From the NCBI GenBank assembly GCA_030525795.1, contig JAUNEB010000001.1:1-64000 (forward strand): a DNA stretch of 64,000 nucleotides, given 5' to 3'. The notes under the pieces were generated by a model that searched no databases, was not told the DNA's origin, and saw only the letters and a program-made list of their open reading frames with translations. Every line of letters starts with the position of its first letter. The stretch's first letter is position 1. Position numbers and translations under genes: made by a program. Origin of the DNA: Aerococcaceae bacterium (GTDB lineage Bacteria; Bacillota; Bacilli; Lactobacillales; Aerococcaceae). Below, in pieces: positions 44,001-54,000 of the stretch.

Positions 44001-44785
44001 ATGTCTTAATTGTTGATGACGAATTTATGATTATTAAAGGTTTAGAGCGACTTATTCAATGGGAGCAGTTGGGTTTGACGTTAGTCGGAACCGCTTCAAA
44101 CGGCGTGGAAGCATTGAATGTGATGGCGCAAACCCCTGTGGATATTGTCATTTCGGATATTAATATGCCGTTGTTAAATGGTATTGACTTTATTACCGCA
44201 GCGCGCGAAAAATATACCGCCTTCGAATTAGTGTTTATTTCGGGTTATCAAGAATTTCAATATGTCAAAAGCGGCATGGAATTAGGCGCCGTCAACTATT
44301 TGCTCAAGCCAATTGACAAAGTTGAATTGAACCGCGTCTTAACCGTTGTGGTGGAGCGCATTAAACAGCAACAATATATCCAGCAAGCACTGGCACAACA
44401 ACACGTAGCACAAGAAGCCGTTCAGACGGATAACGTAGAATCGAATTCACCAAAAGGCCCTTACCATCCATTAGTTGACGAATTGTTGGCTATCGTGCAT
44501 GAACGCTATACACAAGATATTTCGCTCAAAGAACTAGCCGATACACTCCACGTTAACGTTATGTACTTAGGACAAATTTTCCGTAAAGAAGTCGGCCAAA
44601 CATTTGCCAAATATTTGAATCAACATCGCGTCGCGATTGCCAAAGAACGCCTTCAACATTCACGTCTTTCAGTGTCTGAAGTCGGCTACTCGGTCGGCTA
44701 TCAAAACCAAGCTTATTTTTATAAAATATTCAAAGAAATCGTAGGCGTAAGCCCAAAAGAATATCGTAAACAACAAATACAATGA
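43976..44785 (+). CDS. YesN-type AraC-family response regulator
   Basis: This 269-residue regulator has a receiver domain (VLIVDDE, phosphoacceptor Asp61 in VISDINMP, Lys in LLKPIDK) and a C-terminal AraC-type pair of helix-turn-helix units (about 165-265; ISLKELADTLHVNVMYLGQIF and LSVSEVGYSVGYQNQAYFYKIF). It overlaps the kinase gene by 25 bases. The direct repeats at 35950-35981 are its likely binding site, activating the glycan transporter operon. Confidence 0.93.
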   Translation: MDRVSQTLNVLIVDDEFMIIKGLERLIQWEQLGLTLVGTASNGVEALNVMAQTPVDIVISDINMPLLNGIDFITAAREKYTAFELVFISGYQEFQYVKSGMELGAVNYLLKPIDKVELNRVLTVVVERIKQQQYIQQALAQQHVAQEAVQTDNVESNSPKGPYHPLVDELLAIVHERYTQDISLKELADTLHVNVMYLGQIFRKEVGQTFAKYLNQHRVAIAKERLQHSRLSVSEVGYSVGYQNQAYFYKIFKEIVGVSPKEYRKQQIQ

Positions 44786-44850
44786 ATGGTTTGTAGCAAA
44801 AGACGCAATATATATGAAGAAGTCTCAATAGACTAAAAAAAAATATCTGG

Positions 44851-44885
44851 TATAATAAGGCTGTGCCTAGTTAACAAGCTAGGCA
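44851..44885 (+). promoter_or_regulatory. Extended -10 promoter and leader hairpin
   Basis: TGGTATAAT ends at 44856. Just after the expected start point, TGCCTAG (44864-44870) and CTAGGCA (44879-44885) form a perfect 7-bp hairpin with no T tract, so it is a leader structure rather than a terminator, possibly protecting the 5' end. Confidence 0.5.
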
Positions 44886-44906
44886 AATAACCTTAAGGAG
44901 TCAATT

Positions 44907-45389
44907 ATGAAAAAACGTTGGATTATTTTAAGTGTAATGCTAGGATTGTTAGTATTAATAGGCGTCAGTGTTAATTTTTTACTTGGACAAACAAAAGACG
45001 TTGCTTCAATTGAAACGTTTGCTCAAGTCGCTAAAGAGCAAAACTTAGTTGTCGTGGACGTGACCGAACAATTCGCTAACGAAACCCATGTTAAGTCTGC
45101 GCATCTTGCAACACCAGAACAAAACGAATGGCAAATTGAATTTTTCCATGTCGAAAGTGATGCGCATGCAAGGGCAATGTTCAAGCAAAATAAAGCCAAT
45201 TTTGAAGCGGAAAAAGGGAATTCATCAATGAAAATGAATATTAATATCGGTAATTTTAATACATTCTCAATGACCGCAAACAAAACTTACTATTACCTTT
45301 CACGTGTTGACGACACGTTGATATATGTCAAAGCAGATTCAGCCTACAAAGATCAAATCAAAGAATTCATCAAAAAACTCAACTACTAA
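44907..45389 (+). CDS. Small membrane-anchored exported protein, function unknown
   Basis: I do not recognise this 160-residue protein. It has an N-terminal membrane anchor or signal (residues 5-25, ILSVMLGLLVLIGVSVNFLL) without a lipobox, followed by a soluble extracellular part with the segment EWQIEFFHVESDAHARAMFKQ and a final LIYVKADSAYKDQIKEFI that could be an alpha/beta fold. AAGGAG lies before the ATG. It has its own promoter and terminator, so it is not part of the glycan operon despite its position after it. Confidence 0.7.
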   Translation: MKKRWIILSVMLGLLVLIGVSVNFLLGQTKDVASIETFAQVAKEQNLVVVDVTEQFANETHVKSAHLATPEQNEWQIEFFHVESDAHARAMFKQNKANFEAEKGNSSMKMNINIGNFNTFSMTANKTYYYLSRVDDTLIYVKADSAYKDQIKEFIKKLNY

Positions 45390-45407
45390 AAATGCTAGAA
45401 CATCGAT

Positions 45408-45457
45408 AGCACGCCAAAAGTTAGATAATCAATCTAATGATTGGGGTGCTGTTTTTA
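45408..45457 (+). terminator. Terminator
   Basis: AGCACGCCAA pairs with TTGGGGTGCT (one mismatch) with an inner TTAGAT/ATCTAA stem, followed by GTTTTTAT. Confidence 0.75.
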
Positions 45458-45540
45458 TGCGGGCAGAGTATGTAGCTTGGCGTGTTCGAAATGGAGAAAA
45501 TTTTGCCCCCTTGTAGGATGATTTTTTGACAGAATTTTGT

Positions 45541-45546
45541 TATAAT
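45541..45546 (+). promoter_or_regulatory. Extended -10 promoter of the lipoprotein gene
   Basis: TGTTATAAT ends at 45546, 31 bases before the ATG. The region 45458-45530 holds no gene that I can support. Confidence 0.5.
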
Positions 45547-45577
45547 GAATGTACTATTTAATTTATAGGAGGATTTT

Positions 45578-46471
45578 ATGAAGAAAAGTACAGTGATTAT
45601 CGGTGCGGCACTTTTTGTTTTATCAGGATGCGGACAAAATCAGTCTCAGCCAGCTCCCGCAAGCCAAGCAAAAACGTCTAGTGTCAGTGTCAGTGAAAAT
45701 GCCGTTTCAAGTCGCCAAGAAAGTCAATCTGCAACAAAAGCATCTGTTAGTACAACAAGCTCTTCAACTTCTGAACGCAAAGTTTCAGTAGCAGAAAGTG
45801 CTGTTTCGGTAGCAGAAAGCAGCTCCTCATTGCCAAAAAGTGTTGTATCCTCGCTAGAAAGTACCGTTTCGGCACCTGAAAAATCGCTCAATGCGCAAGA
45901 CTATCGCGATTTGTTAGTAGCCGCTAGAGATGCGCAACAACAATACATCAACTCGCTTCCTTCAGCGCAACGCCAAAGCGTTCAAACACCTCACGCAGCC
46001 ATGATGGTAAAATATCAAGAGTTGATTATCCAATATCCAGAAGCTCAGCCGACAATTGAAAAAGTGTTGCAAGAATTAACAAAATTGGAACAACCTAGCG
46101 TCACCCCAGCAAAAACGAAAAGCATTCCAGAAATTATGTCAGAATATGCCACCGTTTCGGGCACAAATTATGTGCAAGCAACTCCAGCAACACAACTCAA
46201 CTATTATGGATTTGCGGTTCCAGACGAGTTGTTAAGCATGGTACATTTTAATGGCGCTCCGATAGCGTTCCAGTTTTATGGATATACAATCGGAAGCGGC
46301 ACTCCATACGAGTTGCTCGATTGCTATGTCAATGAGTACAGCAACGAAATCATCTTATTTGTCCAAAAAGACGGACAAAAAATGGTGCTACAAAGTGCTC
46401 AAGAACCCGAAATGCAACAGTTCAACATTGACATCAGCCAAAATGATATTTTGAATGCGTTTGTTAAATAA
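45578..46471 (+). CDS. Lipoprotein with Ser/Val-rich linker, function unknown
   Basis: This 297-residue protein has a lipoprotein signal peptide with lipobox LSGC (Cys18), then a low-complexity Ser/Val/Ala linker (about 25-108) with repeated units such as VSVAES, then a globular part of unknown function (about 110-297). The linker would hold the C-terminal part away from the membrane through the wall. ATAGGAGG precedes the ATG. It shows that this organism does make standard lipoproteins, which matters for the two cysteine-free binding proteins here. Confidence 0.8.
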   Translation: MKKSTVIIGAALFVLSGCGQNQSQPAPASQAKTSSVSVSENAVSSRQESQSATKASVSTTSSSTSERKVSVAESAVSVAESSSSLPKSVVSSLESTVSAPEKSLNAQDYRDLLVAARDAQQQYINSLPSAQRQSVQTPHAAMMVKYQELIIQYPEAQPTIEKVLQELTKLEQPSVTPAKTKSIPEIMSEYATVSGTNYVQATPATQLNYYGFAVPDELLSMVHFNGAPIAFQFYGYTIGSGTPYELLDCYVNEYSNEIILFVQKDGQKMVLQSAQEPEMQQFNIDISQNDILNAFVK

Positions 46472-46478
46472 AATAACG

Positions 46479-46520
46479 ATATGCCTTATTGGATTTATTC
46501 CCGTAGGGCGTATTTTTTTT
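46479..46520 (+). terminator. Terminator after the lipoprotein gene
   Basis: ATATGCC pairs with GGCGTAT (one G-U) over a 21-base loop, followed by eight T. Confidence 0.65.
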
Positions 46521-46548
46521 AAGAGCTAATCCCCTCAACGAAGTATCA

Positions 46549-46577
46549 TTGATTATTTATTTACAATGATGTATAAT
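46549..46577 (+). promoter_or_regulatory. Promoter of veg
   Basis: TTGATT (46549-46554) and TATAAT (46572-46577) are 17 bases apart, directly upstream of the veg ribosome site. Confidence 0.75.
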
Positions 46578-46597
46578 ATGAGGAAGGGGTGAGGGCG

Positions 46598-46828
46598 GTG
46601 CCAAAGGATTTAGAAGCGATTAAATCGTTATTAGACGATAACGTAGGCAAAGAAATTGTTGTAATTGTTCAGCTAGGGCGTAACAAAAAAAAGAAACGTC
46701 GCGGTATTTTAGCAGCAACGTATCATTCGGTATTTGTCGTTGATTTAGATCAAGACACCGCCTTAGAGCGCGTATCTTATAGTTATCGCGATGTATTGAC
46801 ACACGCGATTGAAGTATCTTTTATGTAA
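46598..46828 (+). CDS. veg: Veg family protein
   Basis: This 76-residue protein matches B. subtilis Veg, a highly expressed small protein with an Sm-like fold that promotes biofilm matrix gene expression. Conserved parts are GILAATYHSVFVVDLDQD and ERVSYSYRDVL. I prefer the GTG at 46598, 8 bases after AGGAAGGGG; the in-frame GTG at 46589 overlaps that site. It has its own promoter and a two-way terminator. In Bacillus it sits near ispE and purR; here it faces ldh. Confidence 0.9.
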   Translation: MPKDLEAIKSLLDDNVGKEIVVIVQLGRNKKKKRRGILAATYHSVFVVDLDQDTALERVSYSYRDVLTHAIEVSFM

Positions 46829-46866
46829 AAAAAGGGGCATTTCTTAACGAGATGCTCCTTTTTTTA
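46827..46866. terminator. Bidirectional terminator between veg and ldh
   Basis: AAAAAAAGGGGCAT pairs with ATGCTCCTTTTTTT, giving a T tract on both strands between converging genes. Confidence 0.88.
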
Positions 46867-46874
46867 GTGGGTAA

Positions 46875-47960
<1,086 letters not shown>

Positions 47961-47997
47961 TTATTTGCAAGAAAACAATAAATTTGCTAAACTTAAA

Positions 47998-48012
47998 TAG
48001 TAATTATTACTT
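47998..48012. promoter_or_regulatory. Zur-box-like palindrome before rpsN
   Basis: TAGTAATTATTACTT contains the perfect dyad AGTAATTATTACT and matches the Bacillus Zur consensus TCGTAATnATTACGA in 11 of 14 fixed positions. It lies between a possible -35 and the TATAAC at 48015, upstream of the zinc-free S14, a classic Zur target. Confidence 0.6.
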
Positions 48013-48034
48013 TTTATAACAAAGGAGATCGCCG

Positions 48035-48304
48035 ATGGCAAAAAAGAGCAAAATTGCAAAACATCAAAAACAACTCGCAACAGTTGCGAAATACCGTGAA
48101 AAGCGTCAAGCATTGAAAGAAGCGAAGGACTATGAAGGCCTACAAAAATTACCGCGTAACAGTTCGCCTGTTCGCGTGAACAACCGATCAATGGGAGACG
48201 GCAGACCGAGAAGTTACATGCGCAAGTTTGGCTTGTCGCGTGTGGAGTTTCGTGAATTGGCCCATAAAGGGCTCATTCCTGGCGTCAAGAAAGCAAGTTG
48301 GTAA
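48035..48304 (+). CDS. rpsN: 30S ribosomal protein S14, zinc-independent form
   Basis: This 89-residue S14 lacks the CxxC pairs of the zinc-binding form, so it is the alternative, zinc-free type that replaces the zinc form when zinc is short. Conserved regions include [25 protein letters not shown] and the C-terminus GVKKASW. It stands apart from the main ribosomal operon, with AAAGGAG before the ATG and a Zur-like palindrome upstream. A tiny basic protein gene follows after 18 bases. Confidence 0.95.
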   Translation: MAKKSKIAKHQKQLATVAKYREKRQALKEAKDYEGLQKLPRNSSPVRVNNRSMGDGRPRSYMRKFGLSRVEFRELAHKGLIPGVKKASW

Positions 48305-48322
48305 ACGAAAGGAGCAGCGAAT

Positions 48323-48451
48323 ATGGCAGAAAAAACAGATGTATCAAGTGCATACCGTCGCTTGAAAAGCACGAATATTAAAACAAAACGCCGTGCAAAA
48401 GCGATTATTCAAGCAGCAAACCGCGCTAAAAAATTAAAGCAAACAGCATAA
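48323..48451 (+). CDS. Small basic protein co-transcribed with zinc-free S14, putative metal homeostasis protein
   Basis: This 42-residue protein begins MAEKTDVSSAYRRLKS and is very basic, with an N-terminal acidic turn and a helix rich in Arg and Lys (about 20-40). A strong AAAGGAG site precedes the ATG, and its position 18 bases after rpsN and before the shared terminator supports a real gene. I recall similar tiny proteins in Lactobacillales labelled putative metal homeostasis protein, but I cannot confirm that. Ribosome association or a role in zinc limitation are both possible. Confidence 0.72.
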   Translation: MAEKTDVSSAYRRLKSTNIKTKRRAKAIIQAANRAKKLKQTA

Positions 48452-48456
48452 TAAAG

Positions 48457-48487
48457 AAAAGGGATTTCGGTTGAAATCCCTTTTTGA
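48457..48487. terminator. Bidirectional terminator between the S14 unit and the DUF1002 gene
   Basis: AAAAGGGATTTC pairs perfectly with GAAATCCCTTTT around GGTT, with T tracts usable on both strands. Confidence 0.9.
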
Positions 48488-48490
48488 GTG

Positions 48491-50122
48491 TTATGGATTG
48501 TTGACAATGTCAGCAAATCCTTGTGCGAGGTCTCGATTTTCGGTTGGATGGAAATAGAACGCGTTTTCAGGTGTACCGCCTTGGTGTTGTTGAGAATAAA
48601 ATACGGTTGGGGTACCATTTTCAATGGCGAAGAAGTAGATAATTGGGAAGATGACGTCGGAGCCTGTTTGGACGTATGTTGCAACGATGTTGTAGCCACT
48701 TTCGCTAACGCCATCGTATGACCAATTCGCTTCAAGCTTACCTTGTTCACCAATCGCAAAGTCTTCTAATCCGCGTTGTGGCATATCGTCTCCGAAGTAG
48801 CGAACGGGATTTTTTGGTGTAGCGAGGACATAAGATTGTCCCATTTGTTCGCTCCATGTAATCATGAAATCGTCTAAGGCACGTGCTTTGTCTGCGCTCC
48901 AAAGAGGAGTTTCAGCTTCAGTCGTTGTTGTTGCAGGTTGTTCAGCAACGAGATATTCAAGCATGACATCTGCGTCTTGAGGTTCAACGTTTCCAGCGTA
49001 GTTTGGTGTAGCGAGTGATAAGCCGCCATTACGATTGACGAATGCGTAGTGGAAGCTTTCTTGTTCAGTTAGGGAGCCATCGCGAGTTTGTACTTTAATC
49101 AATGTGTTGACTTTAACTGTTCGGATACCTGAGCCGTCTGCTGAGAAAATGCGAACTTCTTTTGTAGGGATACTTTCAACGGTGTAATTTGCAATAGGGG
49201 ATTGATCGGCATAGTGTTGGAAAAAGTGTCCTTCGTTAGCATGTAATGACAAGTAAGTTGGAATATTTGCGCCGTCACGCTTGAACCAAATGTCTTGCCC
49301 GTATTGTGATAAATCAACCGCATAAGGACGGTCGGCATCTACTTGAATACTGTTGTCGATTTGTCCGATTGTTGCGCGATCTTTAGAAGCTTCCGTTTGT
49401 GCAAAACCGTACGCGAGCTCTTGCAATTCTTTGATGCGATCGGTCGTGAGTGTTACATTCGGATAACTGATTAAGACTTTCAAAACGAGTTCTTCCATAT
49501 TAGGTGTTTCTTTGTTAGAAACTCTAAGGACAACTTCTTTTTTGATGTCGGCGATGATTTGGTTCATTTCATTTTCAGAAATGGTCGTTTCTTTACGAAC
49601 TTCTTCTACGATTTTAATTTCTTTTTCGGCGACTTGGATAGCTTGTGGGGACACAGTTGCGCCAGATTTTTCGAGAAGTGCATAAACACCGGTTAAGGCA
49701 CCTTCACCTGTTACAGGGGTAACGGTCGCGATTTTGATGAGGATATCTTTAGCGCCCGATGTAATCGCGGCGTTTTGGTAAGTGAGCGGTGTGACGAGCT
49801 GAATATTTTGTGGGGTAATGATTTGAACTTGAACGCCAGACCCTGCGGGTAATGGTTCGATGACGGCGCTAGAGTAGACAGGCGTTCCGCTAGTAGAGCC
49901 ATCTTTTAAGTAGCGGTTGATTGTATTGCCGTCGATATAAATGGTATTGGCCTCGGTAACGTCAGTGGCGCCTAATAGTTGCCGCGTTTGTGTAAGTTGA
50001 GCGCCTTGTAATGAGCCGCCGAGCGATAGGGATTTTGTACTAATGGCTTGTACAGGCAAACTATTCCAAATTAAGCCGGTTGTTAATGCAAGTGTGAGTG
50101 TTTTTTTGATAAATTTCTTCAT
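48491..50122 (-). CDS. Secreted DUF1002-DUF4767 protein
   Basis: This 543-residue exported protein has a signal peptide ending PVQAIS (about 1-27), a DUF1002/YpuA-like domain (about 30-255; SSAVIEPLPAGSGVQVQI, and ATVTPVTGEGALTGVYAL), a middle linker region (about 256-400) and a C-terminal DUF4767-like domain (about 410-543; LWSADKARALDDFMITWSEQMGQSY). DUF1002 proteins alone are about half this length, so this is a fusion. It has no lipobox or LPXTG motif and is probably released or loosely bound. Function is unknown. AGGAGGAGAT precedes the ATG. Confidence 0.8.
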   Translation of the reverse strand: MKKFIKKTLTLALTTGLIWNSLPVQAISTKSLSLGGSLQGAQLTQTRQLLGATDVTEANTIYIDGNTINRYLKDGSTSGTPVYSSAVIEPLPAGSGVQVQIITPQNIQLVTPLTYQNAAITSGAKDILIKIATVTPVTGEGALTGVYALLEKSGATVSPQAIQVAEKEIKIVEEVRKETTISENEMNQIIADIKKEVVLRVSNKETPNMEELVLKVLISYPNVTLTTDRIKELQELAYGFAQTEASKDRATIGQIDNSIQVDADRPYAVDLSQYGQDIWFKRDGANIPTYLSLHANEGHFFQHYADQSPIANYTVESIPTKEVRIFSADGSGIRTVKVNTLIKVQTRDGSLTEQESFHYAFVNRNGGLSLATPNYAGNVEPQDADVMLEYLVAEQPATTTTEAETPLWSADKARALDDFMITWSEQMGQSYVLATPKNPVRYFGDDMPQRGLEDFAIGEQGKLEANWSYDGVSESGYNIVATYVQTGSDVIFPIIYFFAIENGTPTVFYSQQHQGGTPENAFYFHPTENRDLAQGFADIVNNP

Positions 50123-50145
50123 AAGAAATCTCCTCCTTTACGTTT

Positions 50146-50154
50146 ATTGTACCA
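50146..50154 (-). promoter_or_regulatory. Extended -10 promoter of the DUF1002 gene (minus strand)
   Basis: TGGTACAAT on the minus strand lies 24 bases before the ATG. The rest of the gap up to 50310 is AT-rich and shows nothing I can name. Confidence 0.45.
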
Positions 50155-50311
50155 CAAAAGAACGCGCTTTCAAATGCTATTAGGAATTTTACATGATAAT
50201 TTCACAAAAAAGTCGTATTCTACTGCCGTACAGCTATAAATACACACTTTTTTCCAAAAGGCATCAAAAAATATTCATCAGTCAAGAATTAGTACGTATC
50301 TCCAAAAAATA

Positions 50312-50320
50312 TGGTATAAT
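50312..50320 (+). promoter_or_regulatory. Extended -10 promoter of pth-mfd
   Basis: TGGTATAAT ends at 50320, 32 bases before the pth ATG; the -35 is weak. Confidence 0.5.
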
Positions 50321-50352
50321 GAAACAACGATAATAAAAAGGTGAGGCATTGT

Positions 50353-50919
50353 ATGAAATTAGTAATTGGTTTAGGAAATCCTGGCGAAAAATATGACCGC
50401 ACACGGCATAATATTGGCTTTGACGTGGTGGACAAGTGGTTAGAAATGCACCAACTCAAAATGACGGACCAAAAATTTAGAGCAGATTTTACGGTGGCGC
50501 ATGTGTCAGGTGAGAAGTGTTTATTTGTTAAGCCTTATACTTATATGAATTTGTCGGGCGAGGCGTTGTTGCCGCTCATGAGTTATTATGGCGTTGCGAT
50601 GGAAGATGTGTTAGTGGTGTACGACGATTTAGATTTAGAACCTGGACGCATTCGCTTGCGCCAATCAGGGAGTTCTGGTGGGCATAATGGCATTAAGAGC
50701 ATTATTGAAATGTTAGGTAGTTCAGATTTTAAGCGCATCAAAATAGGGATTGGCAGACCGCAACAAGGACGCAAAGTTGTCAATCATGTGCTGGAGCCTT
50801 TTGAATTGGATGACCGTATTGCAGTAGATAATGCGATTGATGTAGCAATTCAAGTCATCAATGATTGGCTTTCAGGCAAAATATTTATTGACGTAATGAA
50901 TCACTACAATAAGAAATAA
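50353..50919 (+). CDS. pth: Peptidyl-tRNA hydrolase
   Basis: This 188-residue enzyme frees tRNA from prematurely released peptidyl-tRNA. Active-site residues are visible: Asn9 and His19 in GLGNPGEKYDRTRHNIGF, YMNLSGE, the Asp in VYDDLDLEPG and GGHNGIKSI. ATG 50353 is 6 bases after AAAGGTGAGG; the in-frame GTG at 50341 overlaps that site. It opens the conserved housekeeping cluster. Confidence 0.96.
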   Translation: MKLVIGLGNPGEKYDRTRHNIGFDVVDKWLEMHQLKMTDQKFRADFTVAHVSGEKCLFVKPYTYMNLSGEALLPLMSYYGVAMEDVLVVYDDLDLEPGRIRLRQSGSSGGHNGIKSIIEMLGSSDFKRIKIGIGRPQQGRKVVNHVLEPFELDDRIAVDNAIDVAIQVINDWLSGKIFIDVMNHYNKK

Positions 50920-51010
50920 AAAACGATTGAATCGGATAGATGAAGGGGGTGTGCAGTCATACCTCCCTTTATTGCCGTTTCCTTTATTTGAAATGGAGAG
51001 ACACGAAAAC

Positions 51011-54000
51011 ATGAAGTTATTTCAAACCCCGTTTGAAAAAGTAGTAAGTGCGCTCAATGCGCCTAAAACAGACTATCCGCAATTAGTTACAGGGATTGAT
51101 GGTTCTGCTAGAAGTTTGCTAATTGCACAATGTTATCAGCAACAGCCACGGCAATTTTTGATTGTGGAGCCGATCGCAACGCAGTTAGTGCAACTTTATG
51201 AAGATTTAACGCAGTTGTTGCCGCAAGCAGAAGTACTACTTTTTCCGAGTGAAGATGCGTTAGCGATTGAATATTCTTTCGCGTCTTTGGATCATGTGGC
51301 GAGTCGCATTCACGTCCTCGAAAAATTAGCGTCGGGCGAGCCGTGTATTGTGCTGACAGCTGTATCAGGATTGCGAAAGCGGTTGGTCACACCTGAAAAA
51401 TGGCAAGCAGACATTTTGACGTTGTCTGTTGGGGATGAAGTGGTGCGGACAACTTTTGAGCAGACGTTAAATACGTTTAGTTACGTGCGTCAGCCGTTGG
51501 TGCAAGCGCCAGGCGAGTATAGCGTGCGCGGGAGCATCGTCGATATTTATCCGTTAGATGCGCGCTATCCGATTCGCTTGGATTTTTTTGATACAGAATT
51601 GGATTCGATGCGTTATTTTGATGCGGATACGCAACAGTCGATTGAAAATGTGGACAGTCTAAAGTTGTTGCCAGCGACGGATACGCCGTTTAGTTTAGAA
51701 GCGCAACAGGCGTTAGGTCCGAAGTTGCATTTTTTACTTGAAAAAGCATGTGCAACAATGACGGATACGGCGCTCAAAGAGCAAATTGAACATCGTATGG
51801 GTGAGCAGTTGACCGCTTTAGTGGAAGGCGAACCGTTACGTTATGCCAGTGCGTATTTGGGTTTGCAACAAAATAAAGACTGCACGCTCATCGATTATTT
51901 GTCGCAAGACGGTTTGCTGATCGTGATGGAGTACGATAAGTTGCAGCAACAAGAATTGCGCTTGATGGAAGAAGACCAATTTTGGATTGAGCAAGAAGTG
52001 ATGAAGGGGCAACTGCTGCCACAATTAGCGGTCCGAGCGAATGCGCGCGAAGCGATCAAGCAATCGGGCCAACAACGCGTGTATTGTTCCGTCATCCAAA
52101 AAGGGCTCGGGAACTTACAATTTGAGGCGGTGCATGCTTTTCAATATCGCAGTATGAACCAATTTTTCAATCAAATGCCGCTCGTCAAAAGTGAAATGGA
52201 CCACTGGTTGCGTCTAGGTATGATGATTCAAGTGTGCGTGCCATCGCTGAAACAGGCGCGCCAAACCGTTGCGTTATTTGAAGAATTTGGCATTACCCCT
52301 GTTGTCATTCAGTCAGACGACTTACCGCAACCGCGAACAATCAATATTGTTGTCGCCTCTCTTTCTGCGGGTTTTGAATTGCCGCTTGAAAAATGGGTCA
52401 TTTTGACGGAGCGCGAATTATTTAACCAAGTCAAACGCCGCGTTGTCAAACAGCAAAATTTGACGCACGCCGAACGCATTAAAAGTTACAACGAGTTGGA
52501 CATTGGCGATTATGTCGTGCATATCAATCACGGAATCGGGCGCTACACTGGCTTAGACACGCTGGAAATGAATGGGATTCACAAAGACTTTTTGGCGGTG
52601 GAATATCAAGATAACGCGCGTATTCTAATTCCTGTTGACCAAATTCACTTGTTGCAAAAATATACGGCATCGGATACAAAAGTTCCGAAATTAAACAAAT
52701 TAGGCAGTGCCGACTGGGCCAAAACAAAAAAGAAAGTGGCGGCCAAAATTGAAGACATCGCGGACGAATTGATTGCGCTATATGCCAAACGTGAGCGTGA
52801 AGTTGGGTACGCTTTTGGTAAAGATACGCCAGAGCAAGCGGAATTTGAGCAGGCATTCAGTTATGTGGAAACGGATGATCAGTTGCGAAGTGCGGCAGAA
52901 ATCAAAGCCGATATGGAAAAACGCAAACCAATGGATCGCTTATTAGTGGGTGATGTAGGTTACGGCAAAACGGAAGTGGCCATGCGAGCAATTTTTAAGG
53001 CGGTTATGGATGGCAAGCAAGTAGCCTTTTTGGTGCCGACGACGATTTTGGCACAACAACATTACAACACATTAGTACAACGTTTTGCGGATTACCCAGT
53101 CAAAATCGGCATGTTAAGCCGTTTTGTGACTGCTACTCGTCAAAAAGAAACTTTAAAAGAGTTGCAACTTGGACAAGTGGATATTGTTGTTGGGACGCAT
53201 CGCTTACTATCGCAAGATGTGCAGTTTCAAGATTTGGGGTTGTTAATCGTGGACGAGGAACAGCGTTTTGGTGTGAAACATAAAGAACGTCTGAAACAAC
53301 TAAAATCGCAAGTAGACGTGCTGACGTTGACGGCGACGCCAATTCCGCGCACATTGCATATGTCCATGATTGGAGTGCGCGACTTGTCCGTCATCGAGAC
53401 GCCGCCGAATAACCGTTTTCCTGTGCAAACTTATGTGATGGAACGCAACGAGGGCGCTATTAAGTCGGCGATTGAGCGTGAAATTGCGCGTGGGGGGCAA
53501 GTGTTTTACTTGTATAATCGCGTGGCGACGATCGAACAGCGTGCGTTAGAGTTGCGTGATTTGATTCCTGACGCGCGCGTTGCGGTCGCTCATGGCCAAA
53601 TGAGCGAAGTGGAATTAGAAACAATTTTGGTAGATTTTATTCAAGGGGCGTATGACATTTTGGTGACGACGACGATTATTGAAACCGGCGTTGACATTCC
53701 GAATGCGAATACGTTATTTGTGGAAGATGCGGATCGTATGGGCTTGTCAACGTTGTATCAATTGCGCGGGCGCGTCGGTAGAACGCATCGTGTGGCGTAC
53801 GCCTATCTCATGTATGAGCCGTTCAAGCAATTAAGTGAAGTTGGCGAAAAACGTCTCAGCGCCATTCGCGAATTTACCGAACTCGGATCAGGGTTCAAAA
53901 TTGCTATGCGGGATTTGTCAATTCGTGGAGCAGGGAATTTGCTCGGCAAACAGCAGTCAGGCTTTATTGATTCGGTTGGTTTTGACTTGTATTCCCAAAT

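Noticed and set aside
45325..45516. A 63-codon frame across the end of the exported-protein gene
   Set aside because: It runs through the terminator hairpin in another frame and has no ribosome site.
50941..50975. A regulatory hairpin in front of mfd (GGGGGTGT with ATACCTCCC)
   Set aside because: Pairing is imperfect and shifts register, and no link to the mfd ribosome site is clear.
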